Shown here one piece after another: positions 60,068 through 64,000 of a stretch of 64,000 bases of DNA. The stretch's first letter is position 1, and the number at the start of each line of letters is the position of its first letter. The notes beneath the pieces were generated by a model. It saw nothing but the letters and a program-made list of their open reading frames with translations, searched no databases and was not told where the DNA came from. This stretch comes from Torreya grandis (lineage: Eukaryota; Streptophyta; Pinopsida; Cupressales; Taxaceae). Location: assembly GCA_037957365.1 (NCBI GenBank), contig JARHVA010003637.1, positions 652,001 through 716,000 on the forward strand. The letters are read 5' to 3'. A program made the translations under genes and the position numbers.

Positions 60068-60530
60068 AGTGTCATCTCCCACTTGGGTAGACCTTGAATA
60101 ATGTACCTAGTGTACTCATTTATTGAGACACTTTATTATGATGATACTTATAATGTAATCTAATATACATTTACTTTATGTAATTATATTTTAATATTTT
60201 AGTTCATGTTATAGCTGGATATATTCCATTTAGTATTTGATTTTATGATGATTATATAGATATGGTACCATTGATGTCATTTTATGATTACAGGTAATAG
60301 TTGGGTAACTAAAATATGTTTAGGGATGAAATATTTCATCAAACTATCACATCATTGTTGTATAGGTAAATGAGTATAAGGTAAAATAAATAAATCAATT
60401 GTTTTCTACCACTCCCTTTTGTAATGTCTTATACTATGTTAACCAGTGTTATGCATAATTATTATCTTTATTTATTTAGTGGATACCATTCACTTATATC
60501 TAATTTTAATCACCATATTTATATGAAACA
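60068..60530. other. Short unassigned gap between G and E
   Basis: About 460 bp of AT-rich sequence between the end of the G LTR and the start of the E LTR. No frame, repeat or motif is recognised. Confidence 0.4.
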
Positions 60531-61697
60531 TCTATATCCATAATATTTTTAAAATTTATCATTTACTAAAATTTTATCTCTTGCATGAACCTATCAAGTT
60601 TCAATCACTCTAAATGCATGTCTTAAAGGGTGCACTAAGAAAGGGATGGGCAGACCTTTGGTTATTTACAAGATTATTGGTGCTATATAATTACCTAAAC
60701 CCACTACAAGTCACATTTATCTAACTCTCTAAGAATTAAAATACCACTTATCTAATTCCCTAAGAAATTCTAGTTAAAAATAGCCCCTCACTAATAAAAA
60801 TACCATTTTTCTTCATTTTCCTACTAGGTTGGCCAAATCAATTTTATTTCAAGAATTAAACCACATGTTATGAAACTAGGTCAACCTGACATACCTAGTA
60901 CGAGGCCTAATAACTACATTTCCCACTAATAATATTGAGTTGGCCAACCTCATCAGATAAAATTTTAAGAGGGTTTAAGGTCAATCCTTTTCTATAAATA
61001 CCCCCTTCACTTTAATCTAATAGAGAGGAACATTAATTTTAACATGATTACAACTCATAATTGTAAAAATTATACACTTGAGGAGTTATTGATTAGGGTT
61101 TAACCTTAGAAGGAAATAATCTTGCCTTGTGGGAAAGTCTTAGATGTAAAGTAGGAGCCTTTTTACTTAAAGCTGATTTATATAGTGTGATCCTTACAAA
61201 ACCACAAAAATCTCTTTCAAAGCACCATTGTCCAAGGGAGAGATTAAAGAATGACATGTTAATTCAAGGTAAGTATTCCTAACTCTTAATATTTCATTTT
61301 GTTAGATAGATATTACATAAATTAATAGGTTAATTTTTTTACTCTTTGCTTAAAATTACCTCTACATTTACTTGATTAGAGTTTTCCTTTAGATGTTATA
61401 TTTTGTTTTTTTAACTATCCCACTTTGTGCCATAAGATTTAATAAACTTTAGATTAGATTTATTTTATGTATTATAGACTTAAATAGGGTTATTATGTGG
61501 TGCTACTTAACTCAAGGATTTAAAACCATATCTAATGGTGTTTTATGATAATATATATTAGGTAGGTTTAGTAGATCTAATTGGTCATGTCCTAATATAA
61601 ATATCTATGCATTGAGTTTTTCCTAAGAATACCTTATTTGAGCTTTGAATTCACTAAGTAGGATAAGTTATAGATCAATCAAAATTCATTGTATACA
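60531..61697 (+). repeat. Element E: 5' LTR (1.17 kb)
   Basis: Matches to the reverse complement of 9,114-10,301 include the start (TCTATATCCATAATATT versus TGTATAAACATAATATT), AAGGGTGCA--AGAAAGGG-TGGG, TTAGGGTTT--ACCTT-GAA, AAACCACAA and TGTCCAAGGGAGAGATT, and the end GTATACA. Length agrees with the B LTRs (1,188/1,189 bp). The first base pair is TC instead of TG. Confidence 0.8.
60993..61000 (+). promoter_or_regulatory. TATA box in the LTR of E
   Basis: CTATAAATACCCCC is a textbook plant TATA box (TATAAATA) about 460 bp into the LTR. AATAGAGAGGAAC some 25-35 bp downstream could be the transcript start. Position and orientation fit a 5' LTR promoter. Confidence 0.5.
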
Positions 61698-61716
61698 TTC
61701 TACTGAACCCAATATA
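61698..61716 (+). promoter_or_regulatory. Element E: primer binding site
   Basis: TTCTACTGAACCCAATATA directly follows the LTR. The B site reads TTCTAGTGAACCCGATGTG, and both continue with AATCTAACCCTTG, so the homology runs through the PBS into the leader. Confidence 0.65.
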
Positions 61717-62840
61717 AATCTAACCCTTGTATTTTTATATTTTTTAATCATAGTCAGTTAGATCGAGTTGATCAATTTGGTATTTTTATTTATCTTCAAG
61801 CCTAGGGTTTTTGTCTAACTAGTTTGAGATATTCTATCTAGTAATTTTATCTATCTATAGGTAAAATGTTTTTAGTTAACTAGGTCATGTTGATCGACCT
61901 AGTATTATCTTCTATTTATAGAAACTAGTTTTTACCAACTAGATCAAACTGGTCGATCCAATCATTTATCCTATATTCTACATTTTATTTACATTTTCTT
62001 GATTTTGTTCATTTATTTGATACTTACATCTTTTAGTTTCATCATCAAACTAAATCACACTAGTTGATCTAGTCATTTTTCCAATTTTTTGCATTTTATT
62101 TATAGTCAAATAGATTACTTTACTTGAATTTTTTTTAATTTGTAATATTTAAATTTTCACTATTAACAAATGAAATTGATCTGATTGATCTAATTTTATT
62201 TTCCTATTTTTACTATATCATTTTTATTCATACTATATTGATCTACTCAATTCTAATTATTAACTATATTTTTAGATTTCTACTTTATAGGATTAAAATC
62301 TTGCATGGACAGCCTAATCAATAGAAAATTAGCACTTTAAATAATACAAATAAATCAACCTGGTAGATTAAGTTTTATATTCTAGTTTCATTCTTAACAA
62401 CTTAGCATTCCATCTTGTTAATTTTAATCAATTTTCAATTCATTCTTTTTAGTTCAAAATTCAAAAAAATATTACCATTTTCATCAGTTTTAGTTTTGTT
62501 AAACTATAATCACGTAGTCAACTATATTAATTTAGTGGGATATCTATTATATTCTCACTTATACAACTTAATTGATATGTTATATTTAATAGGCTATCTA
62601 CCTTTTTTAATCTTACTAGATTGACTTGATTGACCCTGTAAGACATGACCAACCTTGTATCATACAATACTATTATTTTCTTTGAAATATCTAAATAGAT
62701 CAACTTAGTCAACCACATAGGTCGTAAATAGCTTATTTTAATATCACACTATCATTTCCTTTGAAATATATAACTAGTTTAATTTTATTGATCTCGAAGC
62801 TCCTAACCGACTTAGTTTAGTAAGTGTTTAAACTAGTATA
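61717..62840 (+). repeat. Element E: 5' leader with repeated TTGATC/TTGACC motifs
   Basis: Degenerate copies of (A)CTAGGTCA-GTTGATCGACCTAGT occur at 61,880-61,903, 61,938-61,962 and 62,058-62,074, with weaker ones near 61,757, 62,176, 62,240 and 62,620-62,715. They match the leader motif of B after loss of some C to T. The open frames at 62,415-62,718 carry no motif. Confidence 0.6.
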
Positions 62841-63119
62841 AATAACTTAATAATTTCATGATTATCTTCCTTTCAGCTTCTAATTAGTTAATAACCCTAT
62901 GTAATAAATTATTTAGATTAGAACCTCATTTATATTATAAATTTATATAAAACTATTGAATTCCTTCCTTCATTTCTTCCTCCTCCCAAATTAATTACTT
63001 CATCCACCATTCTTTAATTTAAATCACCTAAAGTAACCACTAATACATATTTCTAATCATTTTTCATCACATTTATAAATCTAAGCCTCCAAAAACTCAA
63101 AAGGGAGAATTTAATTTGA

Positions 63120-63430
63120 CTATTTTTAACCCAACCCACTCTCCCTTGCGTTTATAATAACTTAAGAATAAATTACCACACTCTAAACCCATGAGATTTG
63201 ATCCTTCCAAACCTCCTCCAAAATGGTACAATCCTGATAATTTTTATTGGTGGCATGCTACAAAAGGTCATTCTCATGAGATTCATAATTATATTTAATA
63301 ATTCCTCCTTATAATATTACTTGTTTCATAGTCCAATCCTTTTACTCTTAACAAAAAGTTACCAAGACTACCTTCAAACATCACATGTTGGGGAATCTTA
63401 TGATGCCCATCCACATATTGATATAGATTT
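63120..63430 (+). pseudogene. Element E: gag C-terminal remnant with decayed zinc knuckle
   Basis: From 63,189 the plus strand reads PMRFDPSKPPPKWYNPDNFY and WWHATKGHSHEIHNYI before a stop at 63,297. The H--KGHS-E arrangement corresponds to the CxxH-GHxxExC knuckle region of plant gypsy gag (compare FHNKIGHSHE in B), but the first Cys is Tyr or Trp and the last is lost. What follows to 64,000 is T-rich; the 108-codon frame at 63,472-63,798 is hydrophobic by composition and not assigned. Confidence 0.55.
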
Positions 63431-64000
63431 TAGGGCATCTTGTTAATTCCGCACCTAAATTAAAATACCCTTTGGGGTATCCTAATATTATCATTATTAT
63501 TCTACATTTCATAATAACAAACAAGTTAAACTTTAATAAACCTTTCGAGACACATGGACTTGTATTTCACATGTTCATCTTTGATATATACATTATCATA
63601 GATCTTGCTCATTATTTGTCTTGTATTTATTTATTTTTATGTTTTCTATTTCATTTAGTTTCATTTCATTACACCATTTTTTCATTTGGGTTTTTTGGTC
63701 CTATTTCACTTTACTTACACCATTGTTTCCTTATTGTTTTTTTTGGGTGTTATATCACATTACATTTGGTATTTATTTCCCTTGTAGTTCCTAGGTAGAA
63801 CCTTTGAGTTTTTCAATAATATTCATTCTATCACATTTATGTCATTATTTACCTTAGTATCTTTATGATTTTTGGATCTTATTAATATTCCCATTATTTT
63901 GGGATGATAATTTAATTTCCACCTCTTTTGAGATTACTAATACTTTCATTTGTGGTATATCTCTTGTAGGTTAGTACAACTTTCTTAGTAACATGAATAT

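Larger units (their letters stand above)
60531..64000 (+). mobile_element. Element E: Ty3/gypsy element of the B family, opposite orientation, cut by the window edge
   Basis: It begins with an LTR homologous to the reverse complement of the B LTRs, followed by the same PBS neighbourhood, a leader full of the same TTGACC/GATC-type motif copies, and a gag zinc-knuckle remnant like that of B. The rest lies to the right of the window. Its sequence is well diverged from B, so the two are separate old insertions of one family. Confidence 0.8.

Noticed and set aside
63472..63798. 108-codon plus-strand frame, hydrophobic
   Set aside because: T-rich composition explains it. It lies downstream of the gag knuckle of E where protease or spacer would be expected, but no protease motif is present.
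1..64000. Host protein genes, tRNA, rRNA, CRISPR or prokaryotic operons
   Set aside because: No intact frame above about 165 codons, no conserved non-transposon domain and no cloverleaf or array were seen; the window is transposon-derived plant DNA.

Overview
This window reads as intergenic DNA from a large, repeat-packed plant nuclear genome. It is AT-rich (roughly 30% G+C by eye) and very poor in CpG: for example, a single CG lies in positions 28,021-28,620. I see no host gene, tRNA or rRNA. Everything I can recognise derives from LTR retrotransposons, mostly Ty3/gypsy elements whose plant-type domains (gag, protease, reverse transcriptase, RNase H, integrase) survive only as frames broken by stops and shifts. 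The species cannot be decided. A large-genome vascular plant such as a conifer, lily-like monocot or mistletoe-like lineage would fit.

Layout, left to right. Element A (1-7,752, minus strand) runs off the left edge. It keeps gag, protease, an RNase H placed before the reverse transcriptase, the reverse transcriptase and the usual RNase H, and it has a 2.75-kb LTR full of degenerate tandem repeats. Next comes a nest. Element F (LTRs 7,760-8,912 and 26,052-27,148, minus) is split by element B (9,114-22,570, minus). B is a 13.5-kb Tat-type element with two matched LTRs, PBS, PPT and a full but dead gag-PR-RT-RNH-RNH-INT order. F itself abuts a headless, older plus-strand gypsy pol, element I (RT-RNH-INT, about 27,190-29,900). 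I find nothing recognisable in 30,470-32,779. Element C (32,780-40,935, minus) is a complete but non-autonomous-looking element with 1.2-kb LTRs, PBS, PPT, gag and protease, and no visible pol.

The right half starts with an unidentified, heavily decayed plus-strand reading frame (about 41,060-43,130). It is followed by element G (45,366-60,067, plus), which has 3.6-kb LTRs, a clean PPT and no recognisable sense pol, and carries an antisense decayed reading frame inside. Element E (60,531 to the window end, plus) begins with an LTR of the same family as B in the opposite orientation, followed by the same PBS sequence, a 5' leader with the same repeats, and a gag zinc-knuckle remnant.

Relative age can be read from nesting and decay: I is oldest, F inserted into or beside it, and B inserted into F. 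A looks youngest because its frames are longer and its LTR repeats still contain many CpGs. No single exciting host system is visible. The most notable signals are the domain arrangement in A, repeated protein-binding-site-like motifs in the LTRs and leaders of A, B and E, tandem arrays in the 3' regions of B and F, the gag-protease-only element C, and two long ancestral frames with no assigned family.
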